Shown here: piece after piece, positions 45,601 to 56,439 of the stretch
Layout: each line of letters opens with the position of its first letter
How positions within the stretch are numbered: the first letter of the stretch is position 1
Assembly: GCA_037954665.1 (NCBI GenBank)
Contig: JBBMOL010000138.1
Location: forward strand, 1,426,001 to 1,490,000
Reading direction: 5' to 3'
Origin: Laguncularia racemosa
Taxonomy: Eukaryota > Streptophyta > Magnoliopsida > Myrtales > Combretaceae
Length of the DNA: 64,000 nucleotides
Notes under the pieces: generated by a model
Seen by the model: the letters and a program-made list of their open reading frames with translations, nothing else
What the model was told of the DNA's origin: nothing
Database searches by the model: none
Made by a program: the position numbers and the translations under genes

Positions 45601-48600
45601 CCTCTAAGGTTGTTTTTCCAAAAGAGGAAATACCTTAGGAAGGTGATAAAAGGTTGGTGTCAACCTAGGGTGTGTCCTTTTTGTTGGAATTGCCTAGTTC
45701 GCAATTACCTAGTGTTGACCTGCCCATGTGGGCACTTAGCTCCAAATTGCCCCTTTTAGATTTGTCCAATTGGTTGCTTTTCAAGACTTCAAAAGTAGCT
45801 TTGTTTTTTCCCTCTTTTGGTCTGTCCTAGAAGACCACCTCTGGAATCGTGCATGGTGACTTGCTAACATGGTTGCCAAAGAAGTCAGGTGGGAAATAGT
45901 CTCCCAAGGTTGCTCAGCATACTGCACCTGCCTTCATGGTCATCTTCAAACAGCCGGACATTCTGTCTCTCCCCGAAGACGACATGATGAGGGCGAAAGG
46001 ATGAACGAGGAAGGGAAAACTAGGAAAAAAAAATATTACAGGGAAGTGTATGGTTTGCCTAAAAGAGGTTGTCTTAATGGGGTATGGGGGTGGGTGGTAG
46101 AGAGAGGAGAGAGCATTTTCTCTCAAATTTTGGCTTCCATCCAACCTAAATTTGGCTAGTAGGGTACAACTCCAAATGCCAAGAGGGTAAGGTGCAAACT
46201 CTTACAATAGCAAAGGCTTGGTTTTTCACCTATCTCCAAAATCCCAATAAAAGATATATTATAGTCACAACAAAATTTATTAATTTCTTTGCTAATTTGG
46301 GGGTAGTTTAACCCTCTAATATTCCAAGATACTACCATGATATTTACTAAGGAATGAAAGGAACCAACCTCTCAAAAGTCACAAGAGGACTCTTCCCTCT
46401 CTCTTGCCTTCTTCTCACTAACCTACTACTTTCTAGACTTCTTTTGTTTTTGCCAGTACTACAGGAGATGAAGTACTTTGTTTAGGTGTATCTAGAAGAG
46501 TTGGCTTTTGTCCAATCCTTGAGGAAAAGTGGATTTTTCTCCATCACATTTGCCTCCTAACATCTATAACTCCTATAGGAGTCAATGCTATGCGTATACT
46601 CTCCATCACTCCAAAGACTTCAATCTCTAGTCTTGAATTTCCTTAAGAAATTGTATTACGATATCACCTATACAACCACATCCCTTAGTTGACACTTAGA
46701 TGCAATAACACCAAATTCTTACTTTGTATTAATATACTTCACCCCACTATGTGGCCTATTCCATTTCAACTTTTACAACCTTTTCATGCACTATGGCAAC
46801 TAGCTAACCATTATTCACCTCAACAACACGAACACGATTAGGGATTCCTATATTATAGTACCTTTAACTTCATTTGTCCCTTCACCAACATCATCCATCA
46901 AGCACGAAGCTAACTATGGATCTTTATCTATGTTTTTGACATGGTGCCTTTCACTAGTAGATGAATGGTTGTGAGCAGGCTTGAGGTTTCTCTTTGAGAC
47001 AAGTACTATGACCAAAAGCTCCAAAATTTGAGTAATGGACTTGCATCCATAGGTAGTCAAAAACTTAGGCCATACCATCCACTCTCCCTATCTCCATTAC
47101 TTTAACAAATTCATCATTTGCTTTTGTCCCAACAAAGATCCTAGAGTAGACAACTCTCTTCTTTTGCACCATTAATTTGTCCATTTGCAATAGGAATCCT
47201 AAGCCACTTCCACATAGCATACCCACTTTAGGTTTTAATATTCTCCTAGGACCTACCAAAGTTTAACCTAAAAAAGGATTCTAGATGGTCTTTAGTGACT
47301 AATCCCAATAAGCCAACTCTTCATAATAGGGTATCTCACACAAAGTTCCAAATGGTCAAGTACCTTCTAATATCTAGAAATTTTCAAACTTAAGATGTAG
47401 TTGCTACCCAAAACTTCAAGAAGCCTACCCTTGCTCTTAAAGCTTCAAGCTACATTTTCAACTAATCCTTGAAAAATAAATAATTAATTAACAATCCTTC
47501 ACCATGGAACAGCTCCCTCATATGCCATTGAAGGGGGTGGTTAGACATGAACCATAATAGAAGCACCTTTCTAATGTCTATGACAATTGCAAACTTGAAT
47601 TAGAAAAACCTGCCATTGCTACCTGAAACTTCAAGTGGCCCATCCTTGCTCTCAAAGCTTCAAGCCACATTGTTAACTAAAGAAAATGGAATCCTTCAAT
47701 AAATAAAAATAAATAACTTCCCTTCACCATATAATAGCTCCCTCGTCCACCACTAAACGAGGTGGTTAGACCTGCACCCTAATGCCCCTATTTACCGATA
47801 AGGACTTTGATTTTTTGGGCAAGTCATTTAAAGAATAAGTGAATTCACAATTAAAGAATAAGTGTGAGTGATCCTTTGATCGTTGCTGACAGAGGAAGCA
47901 AGTCGAGGATGTAGCAACTCCACATGAGACCAATTTATCAAGGGTGGATAATTTTCCTAACCAGGCCAACCATAATATGAAGAAGTGTCTAGGTAGGGTT
48001 GACTTGTTCCAAATAACATTGTGCCAAGGAACGGTAACTCCTAATGGATTAAGAGAAGTATATTCGCTCCTGATGGTATACTCTCCTAATGTGGTATGGA
48101 TCTAGCAGAGTTGGTCAAGAGTTGAATCTTTTGATTGGAGGTAGGGGGGAATGTGGATGCCTGACCAAAATGGGTCAGTAGGTAGCCGCCATGTGTTGTT
48201 TCCAATAAGGAGCAGAGTTTAGCCAGCATAGGGGGGCCTAAACTCCTGATTTCTCATGCACTATACAATGTATCCAAAGGTCCTATTAGTAGCCAGTAAT
48301 TTGTCCAAATGGAGATAGATATGCCGTCCCTTGGCTACCATTGGAAGTTGTTATGGACTAAGCACCTTAGCTTCAGAAGCTTCTTCCAAGTCCAAGAGCA
48401 TGTGGTTGGTGCCCGTGATGACCAAAAGCTTCTATCCTTCAGAAGTGTAGAATGCACCAATCGAGCCATAGACTTTGAGATCCACTTTTGCACAAGTGCC
48501 AAATGTGTTTGATCTGTATGGCCTTGTTCTAAAAATGGAGATTGGGGATCCCTAGGCCTCCACATTTGACTAATTTACATACATCTACCCATTTGACTTT

Positions 48601-51600
48601 AGCTTTTGAATTGATGTGCAGTTTTCCACTCCATAAGAAATTCCTCAGGAGTTGTTCTACCTTTGTAATTATAGCCTTCGAGAGTAGAAACACAAAGCTC
48701 CAAAAAACTTGCATAGAAAAGAGGACTGACTTGACTAGCTGTAGTCTGCGCATAAGAGAGGTACTTGGAAGTCCATGATTTAATGTGGGCTAGGATTCTT
48801 TCTACGAGGGAATCACAATCCTCTTTCTTGAGTTTTTTAGAGAGGAGTGGGACGCCTAGGTAACAAGCTGGGGGTCTACCTTCTTGGAATTAGGTTGTTC
48901 AAAAAATATTCTCATTGGTCCTTGTAGGGACATTGGAGAAGAAGATGCTACTTTTGGTATTGTTGGCTACCAAACCTGAGAGCGATTGAAAGTGTTGAAG
49001 GACATCTTTGATCATAGAGTAGATTCGACATTGCCTTTTGTGAAGATTAGAAGGTCATTTGCAAAACAAAGATGGGTTAGGCACTTAGGTTTGCATCTCC
49101 AATTGAGGGAGAATGCGGGATTGAATGTAAGCCTTAGTAGTAAGGTGGAAAGGACTTCCATGCCAATGACAAATAAGTATGAGGAGATGAGGTCACCTGC
49201 CTAAGGCCCCGCTTGCTAGAGAAGTAGCCTACCAATTCTCTATTAATGTTAATGGAGAACCTAGTAGTGGAGATATATTGTTTTATGAGGGTGCAAAAGT
49301 GAGGGGGAACTTGAATGGCTTTAAGTACGAAGTCCCATCTTATAGAATCATAGGCTTTCTGGATATCCACTTTTAAGGTGCAATAGGGAGCACCTTTCTG
49401 TGATTGGTAACTGGCCATCAATTCTTGGGCTATGAAGATATTGTCGGTAATTCTACGCCCTAGAATGAAAGCGGCATGTTCTCATTCGATCAAAGAGGGT
49501 AATAAATTTTTTAGTCGTGCTGCAAGTACTTTAGATATAGCTTTGTAAAGGATGTTGCAGCATGCAATAGGTCGAAATTCTCCAAAGTTGGAGGGATTAG
49601 CTATCTTCAAGACCAATGTGATGATGGTTGAATCTATTTCTTTAAGCAGGTGCCCAAAGTTGAGGAATTCTTTGACAATGGCGAAAAGATCAGTTCCTAT
49701 TATTTCCCAAGTTTCCTTGAAGAATCTGGCGATGTACCCATTCGGTCCAGGAGCCTTTTCATTTGCTTGGGAAAAGAATCCCCACTTAATCTCTTCATCT
49801 ATGTAGGGAGCTTGCAGTTCTTCCCTCTACTGTTCTGTCAGCCTCCAAGTCACTAGGTTGTGGATCTCCTCGAGGTTAATTGGAGGGTAGGTTTTGCCAT
49901 AGAGTTGTTGGAAGTGCAAAACAGTTAATTCTCTAACCTCCGCTTCACTTCCATCTTCCCTTGTAACTCGATACAAGGCACTTCTATTGTGATGATTCCT
50001 CATAGCTTTGTGGAAGAAAGACGTGTTCTTATCCCCTAGTCTAAGCCAGTTTGATCTTGATTTCTTCTTGAAGAAGCATTCTTCAGAGCCCCTAAGTAGG
50101 TAGTACTCCTTGAAGGCTTTCTTCTCGGCTTCTATTTGTGATGTATCGCCAAAGCTCTATATGGTAGATTGCATGTAGTTGAGCATGTTCTTGGCCATTT
50201 GTACTCGATTGGATAAATGGAAGAACTCGGAGCAGTTGAGGTGTCCCAGTTCGTCTTTGAGCAATTTGAGCTTCCTAACCACCTGAAACATCCTTGATCC
50301 AACGATCTCCTTATTCATGTATTGATGACGATGTCCTTGAAGCTTACGTGCTAGATCCAGAAGTTGAAGAACTTAAACGGTGACCTCCTTGTCCTTGGTG
50401 TAGTGTCCTTGATGTGATAGCAAGTGAATGATCCAAAAGGGTAAGGGACAAGAACTTGGCTTAGGTTATCGAGAAGACATGCAACCAATGATGATTGACT
50501 AGAACTCAGTCAAGTTTTCCTCAAGATAGGGTTGTGTTCTTTGCGATTAGTCTAGCTGAAGAAGTTTCTCAAATACCTTAGGTCTTCCAGCTCAGTGCTG
50601 GTCAAGCAATTTTGAAATTCCTCCATTGCCGTTCTCATTCAAGTTCTTCCTCCTTGCTTTTCTAAAGGGCACTTAGTTATGTTGAAGTCACCAAGTACCA
50701 GCCAAAGGTTCATTATCATGGTGGAGGCTAGATCCTCTAAATTCCTCCATAAGGATTTCCTTTCCCCATCGTTATTTGAGCCATAAATGAAAGTAATTGA
50801 TAGTGAGGTACCAATGCTTCGATATGTGGTTGTGCAATGTATGAGCTACATAGTTTCCTTCACGATCCGGACATCCCAATCTCTCAAGATCCATGCTAAC
50901 CACATTCGCTTGCGAGCTACCCGATTGATAGCCACTTGCCATCATGGCCCAACCAATTTTGAATTGGCACTTCGTTGGAAGGGTTAACCTTAGTTTCAAA
51001 AATCCCTATAAGGGAAATTTTATTTTTGTCACACTCCTTCCTAACTTCTGCTACTTTAATTAGGTCATTAAACCCTTTAATGTTCCACGCCGCTCATGGG
51101 AGTGACAACAAGGACCTGTTTGAACCTAAGTAAAGGTGCAACACCACTTCCTTTGTTTCTTTTTCTGACACCCTGAAGAACTGAAGCTTTTGTTACTCCT
51201 AGGATTGCTGTTCGAGGTCCTATTCAACTGGCCAAGGAGCTTGTAGAGTGCGGTATTGTCAATGTCCTCACATTCCTCGGTATTGCCCGTCCCAGTTTAA
51301 GCTAGGCTGGGTGCTGGGGACTCTCGGGTTTTCTCTAAATGGTTGGGGTATCCAAGGACAATAGAGGAGGCTCGATCCTAAATGGGGCTGTTCGTGGCAT
51401 CATTGGTCTCCTTCTCCACTTCCATCGCTTTTGGGGACCATATACTTCAGTCTCCTGTGTGATTGTGGTCAGAGAAAGTAAGATTTTCCGCCACTATATC
51501 ATCAACTGGAGTTGTTTTGTCATTCACCCCACTTCTACATTCTCTAGCTATGGGTTGTCTTGATTTTAATGGGGATTGGACTACCACACTAGCGCCTTTC

Positions 51601-54600
51601 CAATCCTGAGGAGGGGGTGATTTGAGAGAAAAATGAGTTCCCTCATCTTCCATGGGTAACCTCTGCTTACCCTTTCCAGCATGGTTTACCTAAATCCACT
51701 TATCACCTTTAGGCTTGGAGGTGCCAGCTGTGGTCTATGGAATTGGGTTTGTTGTTAGAGAGCATGAATGGCCAAAGACCTTGCATGTGCTACATTGAAG
51801 AGGAAGCCATTGGTATTCAACTTGAACTCTCGCCAGGGAGCCATCAAATTTCTCCACTTCAACTTGTCTAATCAATTCCTCCCTTCCATCAATCTCGACT
51901 AGGATGCAGGCTTGGTTGGCACATTGCCTAGAGGTTGTAAGGGTGTCGACTTTTATGGGGGATCCTACTTTGCTAGCAATGTAGCTTATCCCCTCAGCAC
52001 TAAGGAGCTCACATGGAATGCAACTAAACGTAGCCCATACCGAAACGTAAGTGGGCTAAGGTTTGTCTAATGACATTCCCTTTCTCCACCGTTGAAGTAT
52101 GAGGAAGTGTTTAGAGAAGTACCATACCTTATCAAGTATCGAGGTGAGGTCTTTATCCTTATCAAAACGGAAGTGGAAGCCTTCTTGGTTAGCTAGGACA
52201 TTTATGAGGCCAAAGTCCTTCCAAAGTCTGAATGCCATTGCTTAGACTAGGGAAAACGGGATTTTACGCCTTATAAAATATCCTACCAAGGTGGACTTCC
52301 AATAGTTAGCTCCCTCTTCTTCAACTGTCTTCAGTATCTTGACCTTAGGGGCACCGTTCTTCATCACCAACACCGAAGCTTGAAGTTCGAGCTCAAAGGG
52401 GAAGCTTGAGGGCTACAAGCATTTGCATAGGACTTAGCCAGTGTAGGGTGGGGCGAAGGTTGTCTTTCCAGGTGGTTTTCCTTTTCGATTTGGTCCAAAA
52501 GCTGATTTGCTCTCTCCAAAGTGGAATTTCCAAAAGAGGAAAACCCTTTGGACTGAGTGCTAGCAAAGGGGGTAATTGGGCTGCTAGGGTTGACATGGAC
52601 CTTTCCTAAGTTTCTAGTTGGGTTGTCCCTTGTTGCAGGAGCACAATGCTCCAAAATGCTACTTTTGGGTAAGTCCACTTTGCTTTTTCCTAAGGTGTGA
52701 AAAGACACCCTAGCTTTTTCCTTATTTAGGTCCCTAGGACAAACTACCTATGGAGTTGTGCCTTGCGAGCTAGACAACGGTATTCCTAAGAATTGAGGGG
52801 GAAAATGGTCACCCAAAGTACTCCGGCAACCAGAGGGGGACCTGCTGGATGACTCTTGGAGCTTGCTAATGTCTTCTTCCATCAAGTCCAGCGACATAAC
52901 ATGTGGAGGTAGGTTGGCATGAGGTTTGTGTGTGTTTGTATCCTAAAAGAAGTGGTCTTTTACGGGGGTGGGGGTGGTTTACACCCATTTGCCTCCACTT
53001 GAAAAAATAAATAAATAAATAAAACCTGACTTCATAGTTGGCTTCAGAAAAATTACTAGGTCGGAAGGCAGGAGTTGATGATGGACTTACCCTTGTTTGC
53101 CTAAAGGGACAGCCCTTGATCTGGTTCTCCAGCATTGGAGTTGATGCAAACATGGCTCTTAAAATTATTTTTACTCATGTTCCAAAGAACTTTGTTGGAT
53201 TCACCAAACTGGTTTTGCCTGAAAGCAAATAGCAAATAGATATCTGGAAACCTCTGGAACAGGTTATGTATGGTTTCCAATTTTGAAAATCAATATTTAA
53301 GTTTGGAATGGTGTACAAGGTAAAGACATTAGGCAGGAAGTAATTGAGTTGCAGGCAGTGACATTGCTTAGGGATAGGAAAGATTAAAGAAAGTGCAAAT
53401 AGAATACTAGGAAGATTGTTTGGATGATGCAATGCAGGAGGTTTCTTTTATAGCTAGGTTGTGTAATGAGCATGTAGTGAACATATATGGTAGGTACTGT
53501 AATGTGTTTATGATATTACCAAATGATAAATGCAATGGGTCAACCAAAATAGAAGCATAGCAGATTAGATTTCAGAAGTGCAGGAAGGATAAGAAAAGTA
53601 AACAATGGGAGGTTTTGATTACTAGAGATCATCAGTTTGTCTGGAAAGTGTTTGCTAGTGAATACTTTTGGCTTCTTGGTTTGATTGATGATGATAAGTA
53701 GATGGAGAGAAGAAAAGATTGAATTTGGAAGGAGGTTGATGGTGGCATTAGAGTGTGGGATCCTAGAGAAAAGGCAAAGATTCTTCTCTCTGGAGGATAT
53801 CTCTATAGTAATTTTCCCGAATATACACTTTCCAATCTACATTCTCCCACACATCCTAATTCGACAATGTTATATATAACACAAGTTGCATAACATTATG
53901 TACTCACTTATCCAAAAAAAACATTACGTACTGCAAAAATGACTATTAATGGGGGCTGGGCACTTGTTAAGGACCCAAAACATATGTTTTCACATTCTCC
54001 AATATTGATCACACTATAAAAAAGCAAGTGCATAAATAGGTAAAAAGCTTAACAAGCGCGCCAAACTCCCACTAACATTTTCCTTGTAAAAATACTTAAC
54101 AGAACTAATATGACAATCATGATAGGTAGGTTCTACTTACATGTTAACTACATTTCTCATCTCTCTATACCTTACACAGCACATTCAATCTATGAAAACA
54201 CATGTGTTTTCTTACATGAGTCCTACCTTGTTGTTCTTGGTGCAAGAACACAAAATTAGGAGCGGGGGGGGGGGGGGGGGGGGGGGGGGCTGTGGGGGTG
54301 GAAGAAAAGAAAGAAGCATTAAACAATAAAAAACCTGAAAATATCCAATTAAGGCAGAAGTAAAACATACCAACACTGGGAATCCCACAACAATTGATCC
54401 AGCAGCACTGACTATTACAGCCAAAGCAGTGAAAGCTGCAGAGCTAAATGCATTTGAAACCATTCCAAGTGCTGAAGCACCGGCTCCAGCAGCTCCACCA
54501 AGCATCGTAGCCGTCACAAGAAAATAGTTAAAAGGTGGTGGAACCTGAATATACCTCCCAAACGAGTGAAACACCACTCTAATCTCCAAACATATAACAA

Positions 54601-55615
54601 CAACAACCAAAGCTATAGCACCATTCATAACCCGAATACTATGCAACTGATGGGCATTTTTTGTCACCCACCAAAGTGCCCCTCGGGTGGAGGCATACAG
54701 TTGAAACAAAAAGGGTATAAAGAACAGTAACAGCAGATCACAAACTGAAGTAACCGACGAGAAAATTACATTATAATGTGATGAAATATGAAACAAGACC
54801 GGAAAAAACAACAAATTTAACGTATGAACACAACCATCTAGAGGCCCAAGGATCAAATTATCATCAGGCACTTCTCCACCGTGATATTTCACTTCTGATT
54901 TCGCCTTAAAAGACGAAATTCGGGGAATCGAGTAGAGCCAGTAGAACACACAATTGAATGCCATCAAGTAATATGACGCACTGTTCATACCGACCGCCGA
55001 GACAGTGGCCCAGGTAAAGATAGAGGAGGCCGCGAAAGGAACACAAGCGAAAAGGAGGCGTTCGAGGGCGAGAACAATGCTAGGGTTTTCAATCTGAATC
55101 CATTTGAATTGGAGAGAAGCCCACACGCCAATTAGGAAGTTGGTTTGGGAGCAGAGCAGCGCCGCAAGGAGAGAGAGAGAAAGGGAATTGAAGGTCGAGT
55201 AGAGAGAAGCTGAGAAGAAGAATGCGATCTGTGCGGCGATGAGAGAGAACCAAACGGCGAAGAAAGGACCGTGCTTGACATTGATCGAATCGAGGATGTA
55301 AGCGATCATGAGACCTAGGGTTAGGACTGTGATGACCGGAGCGCCACCGAGGTCGAGGAGGAAGGCAGCGGAGGGAGCAAGTGCGACAGCGATTCGAGCA
55401 TTGTGGGAGAAAGAGGAAGGGGAGAAGCGAGAGGAACGAGAAGACGAGGAAGAGGAGGTGTGGTTGAGAGATCGAGAGTAGGAAGAGGAAGAAATGAAGT
55501 TAGGGTTTGGGGGAGGGGAATGGGAAGGAGAAGAGGTGGAGGAGAAGGAAGGAGCGCTTAAGGAGGCGGAGATGTAAGGACGAGAGAACCGGGGTTGGAG
55601 ATCCGGCGGCATCAT
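35322..55615 (-). CDS. NEF1: NEF1 (NO EXINE FORMATION 1) multi-pass membrane protein; four exons
   Basis: Exons on the minus strand are 55615-54371, 37827-37256, 37178-36959 and 36674-35322, all with GT-AG borders and compatible phases (0, 2, 0). The spliced frame is 3390 nt, 1129 aa plus stop, close to Arabidopsis NEF1 length as I recall it. The N-terminus (about 70 aa) is rich in Ser/Pro and could be a plastid transit peptide. The rest is a long series of hydrophobic segments with short loops. A loop with Arg and Ser (KTVERGGTRLHTRSGQSNSS) lies in exon 4, and the C-terminus ends RQQYISGLKYI. In Arabidopsis NEF1 is needed for sporopollenin deposition and plastid integrity in anthers; its biochemical activity is unknown. 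No stop or frameshift breaks the coding exons. Two in-frame ATGs start the protein. Odd: intron 1 is 16.5 kb and full of LINEs. Confidence 0.92.
36959..37178 (-). CDS. NEF1: NEF1 exon 3 (residues 606-679)
   Basis: Acceptor CATATACAG|G; one base completes the split Lys codon, then DRTRTGSKMKAWQGYAHA. It ends VALHFSHVL at donor GTATGAGCAT. The preceding intron is 77 bp. Confidence 0.88.
37256..37827 (-). CDS. NEF1: NEF1 exon 2 (residues 416-606)
   Basis: Acceptor TTGTTTTCAG|TTC; it starts FIPLPAVVGFYFARF. It ends after two bases of the Lys codon in LLLYK, with donor GTATGCTCTC. 572 bases. Confidence 0.9.
38400..40719 (-). mobile_element. LINE C, 3' segment (endonuclease remainder, RT, 3' finger)
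   Basis: Minus strand: endonuclease text FVYDENSASNRKSLW and a frameshifted GDFNEC near 40660-40500, then the linker frame 40270-39923 and RT frame 39919-39310 with KASNHVRWSFV and FGFPPQFINWIMS near 39300-39130. The catalytic palm is missing: after GNGDPLSPHLV (about 39030) the sequence jumps to the thumb-connection text (FWRIKSPNIASRAWRCIL, FWYDSWHLMGPLLDWLGERI). Reading frames are broken many times. The 3' end is not defined by a clear tail. Confidence 0.75.
40970..44275 (-). pseudogene. ORF2 of LINE A (endonuclease, RT, C-terminal finger)
   Basis: Endonuclease starts MLVVAWNIQGFNDPIKVTEV near 44275. RT text is at 42891-42391 (NTIFSFVPKIANPTKLGDFQ, QVAFIPSRRITDNIFVAQEL, LDLQKAYDKIRWDFLLKVLK). 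The catalytic FADDF is present near 42250 but one base is missing just upstream. The C-terminal finger (CLLCSRSSKNHAHLFFEYSC) is at 41161-40976. The enzyme nicks DNA and primes reverse transcription at the target. Confidence 0.82.
44330..45985 (-). pseudogene. ORF1 of LINE A (RNA-binding, DUF4283 and zinc knuckle)
   Basis: Starts MSSSGRDRMSG near 45985. The middle frame 45532-45263 carries YWDSMLVGYFLGHKLPYSLV (DUF4283 start). The frame 45181-44837 has GYIVSGVAGIPLKADVLTLS, RANHARVLVEIDAREELVNQ and a CCHC-like knuckle (CVACKSFWTH). It ends at 44330 with a Ser/Lys tail. ORF1 proteins of plant LINEs bind the element RNA. Several frame breaks are present. Confidence 0.78.
46156..47400 (-). mobile_element. 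LINE C, 5' segment (ORF1 end and endonuclease start)
   Basis: Minus strand: DUF4283-type text QMDKLMVQKKRVVYSRIFVG and KANDEFVKVMEIGRVDGM at 47180-47065, a knuckle-like stretch further on (near 47050-46970), then the ORF2 start MVVSWNIRGLNYPQISKEIN at 46338. The endonuclease breaks off at 46156, where LINE A begins, and continues at 40719. The 5' part of ORF1 is missing. Confidence 0.72.
47360..47800. repeat. Diverged tandem duplication, about 0.2-kb unit
   Basis: The segment about 47362-47575 and the segment about 47563-47795 share text in the same order, including TTGCTACC, CAAAGCTTCAAG, CCTTCACCAT, AGCTCCCTC and GGTGGTTAGAC. It lies between LINE C and the cut end of LINE B. Confidence 0.65.
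47850..51092 (-). pseudogene. ORF2 of LINE B (endonuclease, RT)
   Basis: Endonuclease start near 51092 (AWNIKGFNDLIKVAEVRKEC with frame changes). RT frame 49421-49134: GAPYCTLKVDIQKAYDSIRW and FSININRELVGYFSSKRGLR. The catalytic motif reads FANDL instead of FADDL (Asn codon 49057-49059). Thumb text MRRLQLVKSVLFSMQVFWSF is at 48753. Confidence 0.8.
51100..52897 (-). pseudogene. ORF1 of LINE B
   Basis: Starts MSLDLMEEDISKLQESSSRS near 52897. Then GDHFPPQFLGIPLSSSQGTT, the frame 52708-52364 (FSSFGNSTLERANQLLDQIE), and a DUF4283 region near 52280-51900 (AFRLWKDFGLINVLANQEGF). Parallel to ORF1 of LINE A; frame broken repeatedly. Confidence 0.75.
53008..53024. repeat. (AAAT)n microsatellite at the 5' side of LINE B
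   Basis: Short run of about four AAAT units beside the LINE B start. Confidence 0.7.
53041..53880 (+). pseudogene. Unrecognised coding remnants within NEF1 intron 1
   Basis: Plus strand, antisense to NEF1. A first frame (53038-53232) reads DDGLTLVCLKGQPLIWFSSI. A second, from about 53430, reads QEVSFIARLCNEHVVNIYGR, QWEVLITRDHQFVWKVFASE and, past a TAG and a TGA, IWKEVDGGIRVWDPREKAKI and LLSGGYLYSNFPEY. The reading looks protein-like over about 150 codons but I do not recognise a family. It is broken, so it may be a captured gene piece or a TE fragment. Confidence 0.4.
54264..54289. repeat. G26 homopolymer (C26 on the NEF1 transcript strand)
   Basis: 26 consecutive G on the plus strand, 81-106 nt inside NEF1 intron 1, followed closely by a second G run (TGTGGGGGTGG). 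Confidence 0.9.
54371..55615 (-). CDS. NEF1: NEF1 exon 1 (residues 1-415)
   Basis: 1245 bases, phase 0. It runs from MMPPDLQPRFSRP to SIVVGFPVL. The donor is TTG|GTATGTTTTA. Unspliced readthrough would add about 50 residues including a poly-proline run from the C26 tract, so the splice is needed for the normal product. Confidence 0.9.
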
Positions 55616-56430
55616 CTTCGCCGGCGACTAGGGCGGTGTTGTGAAATATATGATGTTCTGAGGAGTGAGAAAATACGAGAGAAGCCTCGGTGGACTCTCG
55701 GGTGGTGTCTTATTATGGGCTTGTGCTGCCTAGGAAATGGCGATCAGGGTACGCGGACGTGCGTTGGACTCTCTTCGCTCAATTTCCATCTGCCCGTATT
55801 TTATTTTCTAACGCAGGTGTCACGGCGGACTTCTAAACTAGTAACAGCTCTTTACTACAAAACCCACATGGATCTTCTTAAACAAGGCACACGGGTCCTT
55901 GCCCTTCTTCCATGTCTGTGTTTTTATAATCTTAGTCAGACTTTCATCATTCTCTATTTTGTTACTTTTCAACAGCTAAATTCTTTTTTAAAATAGTTTG
56001 TAAATAATACAACCTCCTTTTAAGAAATTCAAGAATAAAGTAAAAAGATTCTTTAATAAAAAAAAAATCATTAAAATATTAATATGATAATTTAAGACTC
56101 CATTTAAGTCCCTAAGTTAAAGTCGGAATCATCTTAAATAAAACCTTCCCTCATCCCCAAAAAAGATGGTTTGAATGCAAATATGGATTCCCTTAGAGTA
56201 AGAGACATAACTTTTTCTAAGATTAAAAATGTGCAGTTTTGTAATCCTAGGAAAGAGACGTCATAATTACATCGTTGAGTCAATCCTTGGGATATTGAAT
56301 ATTACATTAAAAGTCACAATCATCATGGAAATTTATTCATGGATTCACTATAGTAGACAGTGGTGAAGGTTTACATACAATTCTATTCCAAAATAAGGAG
56401 GGCGTCAAGAAAATCATCAAAGGATAGTCA
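55616..56430 (-). promoter_or_regulatory. NEF1 5' flank and presumed promoter
   Basis: No gene is recognisable. On the minus strand a TATA-like ATTATAAAAA lies at 55921-55930, about 310 bp upstream of the ATG, which fits a 5' UTR of normal length, but nothing confirms it. The 133-aa plus frame at 55595-55996 is a by-product of the GC-rich first exon. Confidence 0.3.
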
Positions 56431-56439
56431 TTGGTTCAT

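Larger units (their letters stand above)
40720..46150 (-). mobile_element. LINE A (L1-type), inserted in LINE C
   Basis: Minus-strand element of about 5.4 kb with a 5' UTR beginning near 46150 (CCACCC-rich), ORF1, ORF2 and a 3' tail TTTATCAAAAG followed by A-rich sequence at 40720-40740, which is the usual end of plant LINEs. Both flanks are endonuclease text of LINE C. I could not find a clean target duplication. Domains are complete in order, but frameshifts and stops show it is inactive. Confidence 0.82.
47800..53000 (-). mobile_element. LINE B (L1-type), 3' truncated
   Basis: Same subfamily as LINE A: similar CCACCCCCACCCCC 5' UTR, ORF1 and ORF2. It breaks off within the C-terminal finger (CFLCQQRSKDHSHLFFNC at 47910-47850) without a 3' tail. 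Sense orientation with respect to NEF1. Confidence 0.82.
37828..54370 (-). other. NEF1: NEF1 intron 1 (16,543 bp)
   Basis: Donor GTATGT, acceptor TTTTCAG. It contains LINEs A, B and C in sense orientation, unidentified coding remnants near the donor, and a C26 tract. The stretches 37828-38300 and 53881-54260 hold no recognised feature. Confidence 0.88.

Noticed and set aside
54212..55615. A 467-aa intronless gene ending in a poly-proline tail
   Set aside because: The last 52 codons are intron sequence read through the donor GTATGT; the proline run is the translated C26 tract.
55595..55996. A 133-aa plus-strand ORF at the NEF1 start
   Set aside because: It overlaps the GC-rich first exon in antisense, has no recognisable domain, and continues into the AT-rich flank.
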